Origin: an uncultured Paracoccaceae bacterium
GTDB taxonomy: Bacteria > Pseudomonadota > Alphaproteobacteria > Rhodobacterales > Rhodobacteraceae
Length of the DNA: 64,000 nucleotides
Direction of reading: 5' to 3'
Assembly: GCA_947497185.1 (NCBI GenBank)
Contig: CANMFL010000002.1
Span: forward strand, 496,001-560,000
The notes beneath the pieces are model-generated. The model was not told where the DNA came from and searched no databases. It saw nothing but the letters and a program-made list of their open reading frames with translations. Below, one piece after another: positions 36,463 through 45,434 of the stretch (its first letter is position 1; every line of letters starts with the position of its first letter). The position numbers were made by a program, and so were the translations under genes.

Positions 36463-38928
36463 TTACTCGGCGATGGGCGACAAAACCGTCACGCCAACTG
36501 CCGCCGCCCGCGCCAGCGCCGTATCCAGCGACATTGGCACATACTCACCGCGCCGCCACAGCTCTCCCATGTTGTCATAGTAGCGCGACAACGGGTGGCC
36601 GGATTGGCCCGTCGCACTGATGAATACCGAACTGTCGGGGTCGGCGAAATCGTAGACGCCGCGATAGCCCGCCGCGTGAACATTCTGGAACGGGTTGGGA
36701 CCGACGCCAGAGGTCTTGCCGCGTTGCAATGTATTGTCGCCGCCAGAGGTCGATTGCCGGATGTTGACGAACCAACTGAGCAACGGCACGTCGCCTAGAA
36801 CCGGATGGTCGTGCGTGGCCTGATGCGCGTCGCCCCAGCGCAGGGCGGCAACGGTTGTGCCTTGATGCTCGTCGATCCAGATCAGCGCGTCGTCCAACGC
36901 CTGCCGCGAGATGTCCGTGCAAGTCTCGACAGGCGCTGATTGCACCACGTCGCACCACACAGAGGCCCCGTCGATATTGCGGAAGACCCGTTCGATAAAC
37001 ACAGGATCTGCATGGGTAAATTCCGAAGAGAGCGGGCCTAATTCGTCGCGGGTCAGCCGCTTGTGCAACTCGCGCAGCCATGCCGCGTAAATCAGCGGTT
37101 CTGGCATATGTTCGTTCATCTCGCCGTTCCATGCTGCGAGCAGTTCTAACGCTTGCTGGCGGCGGCGTTCTGGTGTGCCTTCGGGGGCGGCTTCGCCCGT
37201 GAACCACAGATCAGCGCCCATCAACGGCAACAGCGTTCGCGCGGTGTAGCTGACGGTGTCCAACTGCGCCTCGATAAAGCTTTCGCGGGTATGCACTTCA
37301 CGCGCTTGCATCAAGCGCGCCCAGCGTTTGATCCGCTGCGTGTCGCCCCAAACATAAGACACATGATCAGGAAACGGTGCGTCGCTAGTTTTGTTGTTGG
37401 TATTGCCTAGGATATCGCCCATCGGGTCGGTGAATTCGGGGTTATCCGAATAGGGTTGCCGCCCAAACCAGCGGTTGCCTTCGATGTAGCCAAAGCTGGG
37501 CAAGCGCCCTTGGCTTTGGTGATCTGGCGTGCGGGCAGGGATTGCGCCGATGGTCTTTAGCCCGACACGCGTGCGGTCCGCGACAGTCAGGTTTTGCGAG
37601 GGCGCAATATAGCCTTCGGTTGCATCAAAAGCGTCGTCTACCGTCCTGGCCTGCATCAATTTTATCGCAGCGGACATGGTGGTGTCATCGCGCGAAAGTG
37701 CGGTCCAGCCCAGCGACACAACATGACCGCGCGGCGTGATCGTGCTGAGGTCAAATTGATCCGCAGGCAGCACCGGACCATTCACGGTTTCACGGACACG
37801 CACCGTCACGGCGGACTGGTCACGCACATTGATAATACTGTCGCGGCTTTTGAAATTCTCCCAGCCATCCAGCCCGCGATATTGGGTGCTGTTGTCGGGG
37901 TTCACTTCTTCGATAAACAGATCCTGATCGTCCAGATAGCTTGATGTGATGCCCCAGCCTAGGCTGTCGCTACGGCCTGTCATTACAACAGGTACGCCCG
38001 GGATCGTGCCGCCGATGACACCACCCGTCGAAAGCTCCAACCGTGCCAGATACCAGATTGTCGGTGCGGTCAGGCCAAGATGCGGATCATTGGCAAGCAA
38101 CGTCCCACCCGTGGCAGAGCGCGTCGGACCAGCCGCCCACGCATTCGAGGCACCCGCCAATTGCGCAGGTTTTACAGGCGACAATGGATCGTATGGGGCG
38201 CGGGAATTCGCAGCATAGCGCGGCACGTCAGGCACCAGCGACGCATATTCCGGCAGCATCGCAATGCCGCTGCCCGGATCGTCAGGCAGAATGTCACGCA
38301 CACGGTTCGGGTCCAGCATCAGGGATGTGCGGGCGCGTAATACTTCGCTTTCCAGATGGGATGATAGCTGCAACGCCATCAGCTTGATAATCGCAATACT
38401 ATCAGCAGGTTGCCACGGTGAAATCGCGTGATTGAACATCCACATTTCAGGGGCGCCACGACCACGCGCCCCTTCATTCACCTTGCCCAGCCATGCGTTC
38501 ACACCAGCGGAATAGGCTGTCAAAGCGGCGGTGGTTTGTGCGTCTTGATCGTCAACGGATTCTGTCGCGGTGCGGTACAAATCCAGATGTCGCAGCAGCT
38601 TATCAATCGGCAAAGTGCGCTCGCCGAACAGTTCCGACAACCGCCCTTGGGCCGTGCGGCGCAGCATCGTCATTTGCCACATCCGGTCTTGAGCATGGGC
38701 ATAGCCAAGCGCGAAATACACGTCAGGGTCCGTCGCCCCAAAGATATGCGGCACGTTGGCGTTATCACGCACAATCTCGACGGGTGACGTGATGCCCTGA
38801 ACTGCCTCATCCGCCGTGTAGTCAGGCAAAGACCGCGAGGCGAAATAATAGGTCAGCGCAAAGACGGCGACACACAGGACAATCAGCCCTGTGATTATTC
38901 GCATTAACCAACGGAAAAGAAGCGCCAT
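36463..38928 (-). CDS. Penicillin acylase-family Ntn hydrolase
   Basis: 821-aa amidohydrolase precursor that would self-cleave into alpha and beta chains. The N-terminal membrane anchor or signal spans residues 4-30. The autocatalytic site is GA|SNAWAAGPTRSATG, with Ser261 as the likely nucleophile that becomes the beta-chain N-terminus. NDPHLGL follows at the usual distance. Family members hydrolyse penicillins, acyl-homoserine lactones or other N-acyl amides. It lies 57 bases after livM with no terminator, so it is probably the last gene of the importer operon, suggesting that its product (an amino acid or acid released from an amide) is taken up. GGGGTGAT precedes the ATG. Confidence 0.88.
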   Translation of the reverse strand: MALLFRWLMRIITGLIVLCVAVFALTYYFASRSLPDYTADEAVQGITSPVEIVRDNANVPHIFGATDPDVYFALGYAHAQDRMWQMTMLRRTAQGRLSELFGERTLPIDKLLRHLDLYRTATESVDDQDAQTTAALTAYSAGVNAWLGKVNEGARGRGAPEMWMFNHAISPWQPADSIAIIKLMALQLSSHLESEVLRARTSLMLDPNRVRDILPDDPGSGIAMLPEYASLVPDVPRYAANSRAPYDPLSPVKPAQLAGASNAWAAGPTRSATGGTLLANDPHLGLTAPTIWYLARLELSTGGVIGGTIPGVPVVMTGRSDSLGWGITSSYLDDQDLFIEEVNPDNSTQYRGLDGWENFKSRDSIINVRDQSAVTVRVRETVNGPVLPADQFDLSTITPRGHVVSLGWTALSRDDTTMSAAIKLMQARTVDDAFDATEGYIAPSQNLTVADRTRVGLKTIGAIPARTPDHQSQGRLPSFGYIEGNRWFGRQPYSDNPEFTDPMGDILGNTNNKTSDAPFPDHVSYVWGDTQRIKRWARLMQAREVHTRESFIEAQLDTVSYTARTLLPLMGADLWFTGEAAPEGTPERRRQQALELLAAWNGEMNEHMPEPLIYAAWLRELHKRLTRDELGPLSSEFTHADPVFIERVFRNIDGASVWCDVVQSAPVETCTDISRQALDDALIWIDEHQGTTVAALRWGDAHQATHDHPVLGDVPLLSWFVNIRQSTSGGDNTLQRGKTSGVGPNPFQNVHAAGYRGVYDFADPDSSVFISATGQSGHPLSRYYDNMGELWRRGEYVPMSLDTALARAAAVGVTVLSPIAE

Positions 38929-38985
38929 GTATCACCCCAAAGCATTACCTATGGGCCTTCTAGCGCGTCACCGCCACAAGAACCA

Positions 38986-40338
38986 CTACTTCTCAGGCAT
39001 CAATCCGCGCGGGCTAAACCGCAGGACCAACAACATCACAATACCCATGGTCAGCAATCGCATATGGGCGCCGAATTCGGACATGCGAACGGCAAACCAG
39101 TTCGTTGGATCAAGACCCGCCGTGGTCACATCCGCGATCCACAGGCCCAACGGTTCAACCATCACCCACAGCCACCAGACAAGGAAACCACCCAGCACAG
39201 CGCCAAAGTTATTGCCCGAGCCGCCCACAATCACCATCACCCAGATCAAGAAGGTAAAGCGCAGCGGCTGGTAGGTGGTCGGCGTCAACTGCCCGTCAAT
39301 TGTGACCATCATCGCACCGGCAATCCCGCAGATCGCAGAGCCAAGGATAAAGATCTGCAAATGCCGCGCGGTGACGTCTTTGCCCATCGCTTCGGCGGCC
39401 GTTTCATTGTCGCGGATCGCACGCATCATCCGACCCCAAGGCGAGCTAAGCGCGCGTTGCGCAAGCCACAGCAAGGCGATCAGGAACACTGTAAACAGAA
39501 GCGAATAGCCGATTTTCACGTATAATGTCGACGCGGTCATCGGGTCCAAGCCCCAGCTGGCAGCCTTTTCAATAAAGCCCGGATCGTTTTGCAGATCGAT
39601 TTCATAGGGCACAGGACGAGGCAGGCCAGTCACGTTTTTCACGCCGCGCGATAACCAATCTTCGTTCTTGATCACCGCAAGGATGATTTCGGCAATCCCC
39701 AGCGTCGCAATCGCCAGATAATCGGACCGCAAGCCAAGCGCGGTTTTACCGATCACCCAAGCTGCAGCCGCCGCGAACAAGCCGCCCACAGGCCAAGCAA
39801 CGATCGCCATCCAGCCGTAATCTTTGTAGTTTTCACCGCCAAAGTTAAGACCGCCGATGTTGCCAAACAAGGCAGGGTTGATCGCCTCGATGCCTTCGAC
39901 ACCGCCGTCAAACACCCAACGGAACAGGAAAAACCCGCCAACCAGCAGGACAAGCGTGGCCAGCACACGGGCCTTGCCTGCGGGCATCTTGGCGCGGACC
40001 AACACGGTTAACACAATCGTCGCTGCGCCCATGATCAGGCCCAGCAACACGCGCCAACCACCGGCGGCCATAGCGCCTTCGGTCGGGGGCATCGAAATCA
40101 AAACAGTCGCCAAGCCGCCCAAGGCGACAAAGCCCATGACGCCCACGTTAAACAGGCCTGCAAAACCCCATTGCAGGTTCACACCCAAGGCCATGATTGC
40201 GCTGATCAAAGCAAAGTTCAGCATCTTTAAGGCCGAGTCCGGTGAGCCGCTGAAAATCCAGAAATCTGTTGTTCCTTCAAGGACATACAGTCCCGCGACC
40301 AATAGAACGAGGAACGTATTACGCAGTGAAAAGCTCAT
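38986..40338 (-). CDS. livM: Branched-chain/amide ABC transporter permease LivM
   Basis: 450-aa inner-membrane permease of the HAAT family. The conserved loop SDYLAIATLGIAEI and the coupling segment GRMMRAIRDNETAAEAMGKD (part) are the LivM signature. About ten membrane helices. At 450 residues it is longer than the typical 320-430, with an extra hydrophobic region around residues 90-140. It overlaps livH by four bases. Confidence 0.93.
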   Translation of the reverse strand: MSFSLRNTFLVLLVAGLYVLEGTTDFWIFSGSPDSALKMLNFALISAIMALGVNLQWGFAGLFNVGVMGFVALGGLATVLISMPPTEGAMAAGGWRVLLGLIMGAATIVLTVLVRAKMPAGKARVLATLVLLVGGFFLFRWVFDGGVEGIEAINPALFGNIGGLNFGGENYKDYGWMAIVAWPVGGLFAAAAAWVIGKTALGLRSDYLAIATLGIAEIILAVIKNEDWLSRGVKNVTGLPRPVPYEIDLQNDPGFIEKAASWGLDPMTASTLYVKIGYSLLFTVFLIALLWLAQRALSSPWGRMMRAIRDNETAAEAMGKDVTARHLQIFILGSAICGIAGAMMVTIDGQLTPTTYQPLRFTFLIWVMVIVGGSGNNFGAVLGGFLVWWLWVMVEPLGLWIADVTTAGLDPTNWFAVRMSEFGAHMRLLTMGIVMLLVLRFSPRGLMPEK

Positions 40339-41345
40339 ATCGATTGCCCCTTGAACAGGCCGGTCGGTTTGAACAGCAGCACGATAATCAGGATCGCAAA
40401 GCTGACGGCAAATTTATAATCGGTGGATAACAACTGGACGAGGCCGTCGGGCTCTAGGCTCTCTGGCATCACATATGTCAGCACCTTTTTCCACGCGTAG
40501 GTGATCGTGACTTCGGCAAATGCGATGGTAAACCCGCCCGCAATAGCGCCCACCGGATTACCGATACCGCCGACAATCGCAGAGGCAAAGATCGGCAGTA
40601 GTAATTGGAAATATGTGAAGGCTTTGAACGACTTATCCAGCCCGTACAGCACACCCGCCGTCGTCGCCAATGCGGCCACGATCAGCCATGTCACCAACAC
40701 AACCCGCTCGGGGTTAATACCGGACAACAAGGCCAAATCTTCGTTATCAGAAAACGCACGCATGGATTTACCAGTGCGGGTTTTGTTGAGGAAGTAGAAC
40801 AACAACGCCATGACGATAATCGCAACAACAACAGTAATCATTTGTGTCGTTTTGATCGCCAATCCTTCGTCTAGTCCAGTCATCTCTTTGAAATCACGCG
40901 CAGAAATGATGAACCGTTCGCCATCGGCAAAGTTGATATCCCGCACGCCGATCACAAAGCGGACGATCCCGTTCATCACAAACATCACGCCAAGCGACAC
41001 GATCACAAGGATCACAGGTTTCGCTTTTTGGGCGCGGTAGAATTTGTAAACGACGCGGTCGGTGCCCAGTACCAGCAGCGCACAACCGGCAATCCCGAAT
41101 GGCAAGGCGAGCAGGGCAGTCGGCAACGGCCCCAGCGAAATGCCCCACGACTGAAACAGCCATGTAAACAGGATCGTAATCGCGGTGCCAAAGGCCATCG
41201 TATCGCCGTGCGCAAAGTTCGAAAACCGCAACACGCCGTAGATCATGGTGACCCCAAGGGCCCCAATCGCAAGCTGGGCGCCGTAGGCCAGCCCCGGCAC
41301 GATTACAAAGTTCGCCAATGCGACCAGCGCATTTAAATAGTCCAT
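40335..41345 (-). CDS. livH: Branched-chain/amide ABC transporter permease LivH
   Basis: 336-aa permease partner of LivM. The segments GVTMIYGVLRFSNFAHGDTMA (part), MRAFSDNEDLALLSGIN and the C-terminal GGFTIAFAEVTI match the LivH family; about eight helices. It lies 52 bases downstream of livF and overlaps livM. The pair would form the membrane channel for an amino acid, urea or amide. Confidence 0.93.
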   Translation of the reverse strand: MDYLNALVALANFVIVPGLAYGAQLAIGALGVTMIYGVLRFSNFAHGDTMAFGTAITILFTWLFQSWGISLGPLPTALLALPFGIAGCALLVLGTDRVVYKFYRAQKAKPVILVIVSLGVMFVMNGIVRFVIGVRDINFADGERFIISARDFKEMTGLDEGLAIKTTQMITVVVAIIVMALLFYFLNKTRTGKSMRAFSDNEDLALLSGINPERVVLVTWLIVAALATTAGVLYGLDKSFKAFTYFQLLLPIFASAIVGGIGNPVGAIAGGFTIAFAEVTITYAWKKVLTYVMPESLEPDGLVQLLSTDYKFAVSFAILIIVLLFKPTGLFKGQSI

Positions 41346-41397
41346 TAAATCAGACCCTTCGTCGTCATTCTTAATCCTTTAACAAAAGGATAAAATA

Positions 41398-42111
41398 TCA
41401 TCCGCCCAAGAAACTCGCGCGTACCTCTGGGTTCGCAAGCAGTTCTTTTCCAGTGCCGGTATGCGCATTTGCACCCTGAACCAAAACATAGGCTTTATCA
41501 GCAATTTCAAGTGCTTGGCGGGCGTTCTGTTCCACCATCAAGATCGGAATACCCGTGCGGGCGACCTCGATGATCCGGTCGAACAATTCGTCCATCACAA
41601 TCGGCGACACGCCCGCCGTCGGCTCGTCGAGCATCAGCACTTTCGGCTGCGTCATCAACGCGCGACCTACGGCGACCTGTTGCCGCTGCCCACCTGACAA
41701 TTCACCCGCCGCTTGGTTGCGTTTATCACGCAAGATCGGGAACAGATCGTAAACCTGCTCCATCGTCTGTTTGATGTCGTCCTCACGAATAAACGCGCCC
41801 ATCTCGAGGTTTTCTTCAACCGTCATCGACGCGAAAATATTGCGGACCTGCGGCACAAATCCCATACCCTTGATCACACGGTCCTGCGGCGAAAGTGCGG
41901 TGATATCCTCGCCATCAAGCCGCACAGACCCCGAATGCACGTTCAGCATCCCGAACACAGCCTTCATCGCTGTTGATTTACCCGCGCCATTTGGCCCGAC
42001 AATCACAGCAATCTCGCCCTTTTCGACGGCAATCGTACAGCCGTGCAGAATATCGGGGCCTTTGCCGTAGCCGCCCGTCATCGTATCGCCAATCAAAAAC
42101 GGCTCAGACAT
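41398..42111 (-). CDS. livF: ABC transporter ATP-binding protein LivF
   Basis: 237-aa ATPase with Walker A VGPNGAGKST (about 37-46), signature LSGGQRQQVAVGRAL, and Walker B LMLDEPTAGVSPI. EQNARQALEIAD is the usual LivF H-loop variant. It works with LivG on the cytoplasmic face of LivHM. Confidence 0.94.
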   Translation of the reverse strand: MSEPFLIGDTMTGGYGKGPDILHGCTIAVEKGEIAVIVGPNGAGKSTAMKAVFGMLNVHSGSVRLDGEDITALSPQDRVIKGMGFVPQVRNIFASMTVEENLEMGAFIREDDIKQTMEQVYDLFPILRDKRNQAAGELSGGQRQQVAVGRALMTQPKVLMLDEPTAGVSPIVMDELFDRIIEVARTGIPILMVEQNARQALEIADKAYVLVQGANAHTGTGKELLANPEVRASFLGG

Positions 42112-42159
42112 GCGCGGCCCTCAACTTCATTTCGCCAAAACAACTCACTGCGCACCCCA

Positions 42160-42945
42160 TCACGTCGTCGCCAACTTATCTTTGTTTTTCAATCCGGTCC
42201 CCAAATAGGCCTCGATGACCTGCTCGTTGGCCTTGATTTCAGCCAGCGTACCTTCGGCCAGCACTTTGCCTTCGGCCATACAGATCACCGGATCACAAAG
42301 CCGCTCGATGAAGTCCATGTCGTGTTCGATCACCACAAAGGTATAGCCGCGCTCTTTGTTCAGGCGGATAATCGCGTCGCCGATGGTGTTCAGCAGCGTG
42401 CGGTTCACGCCTGCGCCAACTTCGTCGAGGAACACGATTTTTGCGTCGACCATCATCGTGCGGCCCAGTTCCAGCAGTTTTTTCTGGCCGCCGGACAGGT
42501 TGCCTGCTTTTTCATAGGTCAGGTGGTCGATCGTTAGGAATGCCAGCACTTCGTCTGCTTTCGCGCCCAGCGCCCGTTCTTCTTCGGCGATGCCTTTGCG
42601 GCCAAACCATGCGTTCCACAGCGTTTCACCTGATTGTGCACCCGGCACCATCATCAGGTTCTCGCGGACCGTCATGCTTGAAAATTCATGCGCGATTTGA
42701 AAGGTCCGCAGCAGCCCTTTGTGGAATAATTCATGGGGGGGCAGACCTGTGATGTCTTCGCCGCCCATGGTGACACGACCCGCAGTTGGTTGATGAACGC
42801 CTGCGATCACATTGAAAAGAGTGGTTTTTCCGGCCCCGTTCGGTCCGATTAATCCGGTGATTGTGCCCGCGCCAATTTCAAGCGACGCACCATCTACCGC
42901 ACGAAAACCACCAAAGGTTTTCACTAAATTCTCTACGACGATCAT
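42160..42945 (-). CDS. livG: ABC transporter ATP-binding protein LivG
   Basis: 261-aa ATPase with Walker A GPNGAGKTT (34-42), LSGGQKKLLELGRTMM, and IEHDMDFIERLCD. Walker B reads IVFLDEVGAGV, with Val in place of the usual Pro after the catalytic glutamate; the essential residues are kept. It lies 85 bases downstream of the binding-protein gene across an attenuator-like hairpin. Confidence 0.93.
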   Translation of the reverse strand: MIVVENLVKTFGGFRAVDGASLEIGAGTITGLIGPNGAGKTTLFNVIAGVHQPTAGRVTMGGEDITGLPPHELFHKGLLRTFQIAHEFSSMTVRENLMMVPGAQSGETLWNAWFGRKGIAEEERALGAKADEVLAFLTIDHLTYEKAGNLSGGQKKLLELGRTMMVDAKIVFLDEVGAGVNRTLLNTIGDAIIRLNKERGYTFVVIEHDMDFIERLCDPVICMAEGKVLAEGTLAEIKANEQVIEAYLGTGLKNKDKLATT

Positions 42946-42987
42946 TCTTTACCTGCCACGTGAAGTACGTGCCTTATCGTATTGAAA

Positions 42988-43010
42988 CGGCACGGGAAAA
43001 CCCCGTGCCG
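42988..43010 (-). terminator. Partial terminator/attenuator between binding-protein gene and livG
   Basis: Perfect nine-base stem CGGCACGGG/CCCGTGCCG (42988-42996, 43002-43010) with a five-base loop; minus-strand downstream bases TTTCAAT give only a short T-run. This layout usually lets the binding protein be made in excess over the membrane subunits. Confidence 0.65.
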
Positions 43011-43030
43011 CATCAAAGTTTCAGTTCCGA

Positions 43031-44215
43031 TTAACGGAAGTTAACGGTGGAATAGACACCATCGGCAAATTCGATCTCTTGGAAGTTCCCAGCAGATTCG
43101 CCAGCACCAATCAATTCAATCGCAGTCGCACCAACGTAGTTGATCTCTTCGCCAGCGGCGAGCAGCTCAAGACCTTTGGCCAATTCGCCCGGGAAGATTT
43201 CTGTGCCCGGTGCGTTTGCCACGTCCATCACGTGATCTTTCAGATCAGCAGATGCGCTGGACCCAGCCGCTTGCATCGCCAACATCAGCAGTGCAGCCGC
43301 GTCATATGATTCCGCAGAATAAGACCCCGTGCCGTCGAAACCAGCAGCCGTTGCCAAGCCAAAGAACATAGACGCGCCTTCGCTATCTGTCCCTGGGTAA
43401 GATCCGATGGACCCGTTCAGTTCTGAACCAAAGTTCTCGTTCAGCTTTGTGCCGACCATACCGTCTGGGAAGTAGAACGTGTCGAACGCGCCTGCGTCGA
43501 TTGCGCTGCGCACAATGCCGGAACCGCCTTGGTCAACGTAGCCTGCAACAACCAGAACGTCGCCGCCGCCGGATGCCAATGCGCCAACTTCAGCAGAGTA
43601 ATCCGCTTTGCCGTCTTCGTGTGCCGCAGAGATTGTGACTGTGCCGCCAGCTGCCTCGAAAGAGCCCGCGAATGCGTCGGCCAAACCTTTGCCGTAGTCG
43701 TTGTTTGTGTAGGTCACAGCAACGTCAGTGATACCGCGGTCGTTCAGGATCGCTGTCATGATTTCGCCTTGGCGCGCATCGGATGGGGATGTGCGGAAGA
43801 ACAAGCCGTTGTCTTCAACTTCGGACAGGCCCGGGGATGTGGCGGATGGTGAAATCATCACTGTGCCGTTTGGCAATGCAACGTTGGACAGGATCGCGCC
43901 AGTCACGCCGGAACAATCGGCACCCATGATTGCGCTGACGCCTTCAGATGTGATCAGACGTTCGGCAGCTGTTGTTGCTGCACCCGCGTCGATACATGTG
44001 CTGTCAGCGCGCACGGCAGTCACAGTCGAGCCATCAAGCAACGCACCGGATTCGCTGACTTCGGCCATAGCCAATTCAGCACCAGCAGCCATCGCAGGTG
44101 TGATGGATTCAAGCGGACCTGTGAATCCAAGGATCACGCCAATTTTTACGTCTTCAGCAAATGCGGAACCAGCCGTCAGCGCAAGCGCGGTGGTCGCCAT
44201 CAAAATATTTTTCAT
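43031..44215 (-). CDS. Periplasmic amino-acid/amide-binding protein of the HAAT importer
   Basis: 394-aa periplasmic binding protein, peripla_BP_6 type. Signal peptide MKNILMATTALALTAGSAFA with cleavage after residue 20, then EDVKIGVILGFTGPLES, the family start. It resembles LivJ-type proteins; the ligand cannot be read. ATG at 44215 has GGGAG upstream; 17 codons upstream in frame are not signal-like. It is the first gene of the operon continuing through livG, livF, livH, livM and the acylase. Confidence 0.93.
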   Translation of the reverse strand: MKNILMATTALALTAGSAFAEDVKIGVILGFTGPLESITPAMAAGAELAMAEVSESGALLDGSTVTAVRADSTCIDAGAATTAAERLITSEGVSAIMGADCSGVTGAILSNVALPNGTVMISPSATSPGLSEVEDNGLFFRTSPSDARQGEIMTAILNDRGITDVAVTYTNNDYGKGLADAFAGSFEAAGGTVTISAAHEDGKADYSAEVGALASGGGDVLVVAGYVDQGGSGIVRSAIDAGAFDTFYFPDGMVGTKLNENFGSELNGSIGSYPGTDSEGASMFFGLATAAGFDGTGSYSAESYDAAALLMLAMQAAGSSASADLKDHVMDVANAPGTEIFPGELAKGLELLAAGEEINYVGATAIELIGAGESAGNFQEIEFADGVYSTVNFR

Positions 44216-44413
44216 TTTAGTCTCCCTAGTGGATGTTTTCGTCATCCTGACCGAAAGTCTACGCACCGTATTTTCAAAAGAAAAGGGGGCGGGTTTCCGA
44301 TACGCTACGGAAAGTGAAATAAACCTTTAACAAGAGCAGGGTAGGTCGCAACCTGCACACGCTCTGATTGCAAAATGGGCGTGCTGACACCGAAACAGGC
44401 ATATCGCGGCGCA

Positions 44414-45349
44414 CTAGGGCATCAGAGGCATCACATAGATCGCGTTCAACGTCTTCTTAAAGGTGCCATCGGCGGGCCCCGGACTAGGTTCGCCCCTTGT
44501 GGCGTAGCCCAGCGCGTCGTTCATGATCCGTGTTCCGTCAAAAAAGTCGATGTGATTGCCAAGCCGCGAAGAATCTCTGTTCCCCGCCAGCCGTTCAAAA
44601 AAGATAATCGCGGGGGGACCTTGGACTTGGGTGTAGATATCCGCACCGGAGCGGGCTTGTGTGATGTTATATCTCGTAAAGGGCCAAAACGTCTGAAGAT
44701 ACCGAAACACGCGACCCGCGCTGTTGTCATGTGCCGTATCAACGCCGCCGCACCTGCGCGAAAACGCCCGATGCACATATAGGCGTCGCGGACTTGGCCC
44801 GTTCAGGTGGAACCCGATATCGCTGCGCCCCAGCGCAACCGTCATCCGCACAGCACATTGATTTTGGCCTGTGCAGGCGCAGGGTTTGCCACGGACGTCG
44901 ACGAACTTGTTATATTCGTGTTGCAAACGACTGGCTGTCGGGCGTTTCGGGATCAAATTTTGGCTCAGTGGTGTGCGGCTTCCGGGTGGTCGCGTGGCAA
45001 GCGTGTCTCGTGTCGGGTTGCCGCGCTGGATCAACTGGGCGTCCATCACCTCAAGCGTGTCGCTGTTTGCGATCCCGTCGAAGGTGTTGTTCGCACCGCC
45101 TAGGGAATTTTCGCGTTGAAATGATTGCACGGCGCGGAATGTCTCGCCGCCATAATCACCATCCAGCGTCCCGTTGGCGGCTGTGGACATACGCATCGTT
45201 GCGACCTGCAGGAACTTGAGCGCGAGTTGCAAAAGGCGCACCGCCTCTTGGTCCGGATCGCCACGGCGCATCGCGGGATTGTTTACAGCGGCGGCAATCA
45301 ATCTTGGGTTGTTGGAAAACAGATGACTATTCAGCATTGTCGTATCCAA
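44414..45349 (-). CDS. Peptidoglycan-binding and Tae4-like amidase fusion
   Basis: 311-aa protein without a signal peptide. Residues about 35-105 resemble a peptidoglycan-binding (PGBD) domain: AVRLLQLALKFLQ and DGDYGGETFRAVQSFQREN (part). Residues about 145-310 resemble the type VI secretion amidase effector Tae4: EYNKFV, GQNQCAVRMTVALG with candidate catalytic Cys165, and LGNHIDFFDG with candidate His266 and an acidic partner at 268 or 271. Tae4 enzymes cut the D-Glu-mDAP bond. No type VI genes and no Tai4-like immunity gene were seen in the flanks. I infer an antibacterial or cell-wall-remodelling role; the amidase call is by motif and is moderate. Confidence 0.62.
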   Translation of the reverse strand: MDTTMLNSHLFSNNPRLIAAAVNNPAMRRGDPDQEAVRLLQLALKFLQVATMRMSTAANGTLDGDYGGETFRAVQSFQRENSLGGANNTFDGIANSDTLEVMDAQLIQRGNPTRDTLATRPPGSRTPLSQNLIPKRPTASRLQHEYNKFVDVRGKPCACTGQNQCAVRMTVALGRSDIGFHLNGPSPRRLYVHRAFSRRCGGVDTAHDNSAGRVFRYLQTFWPFTRYNITQARSGADIYTQVQGPPAIIFFERLAGNRDSSRLGNHIDFFDGTRIMNDALGYATRGEPSPGPADGTFKKTLNAIYVMPLMP

Positions 45350-45434
45350 TCAGTGATGAGGGTGTGTCACGAGCATTTACCGCGCCAAAGCACGTGTAAA
45401 GTCAGGAAAAACGGACCTATCGTTGCTGATTGGA

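Noticed and set aside
41398..42945. liv operon as a urea-specific (urt) transporter
   Set aside because: No urease or UrtA-type features were seen; ligand left open.
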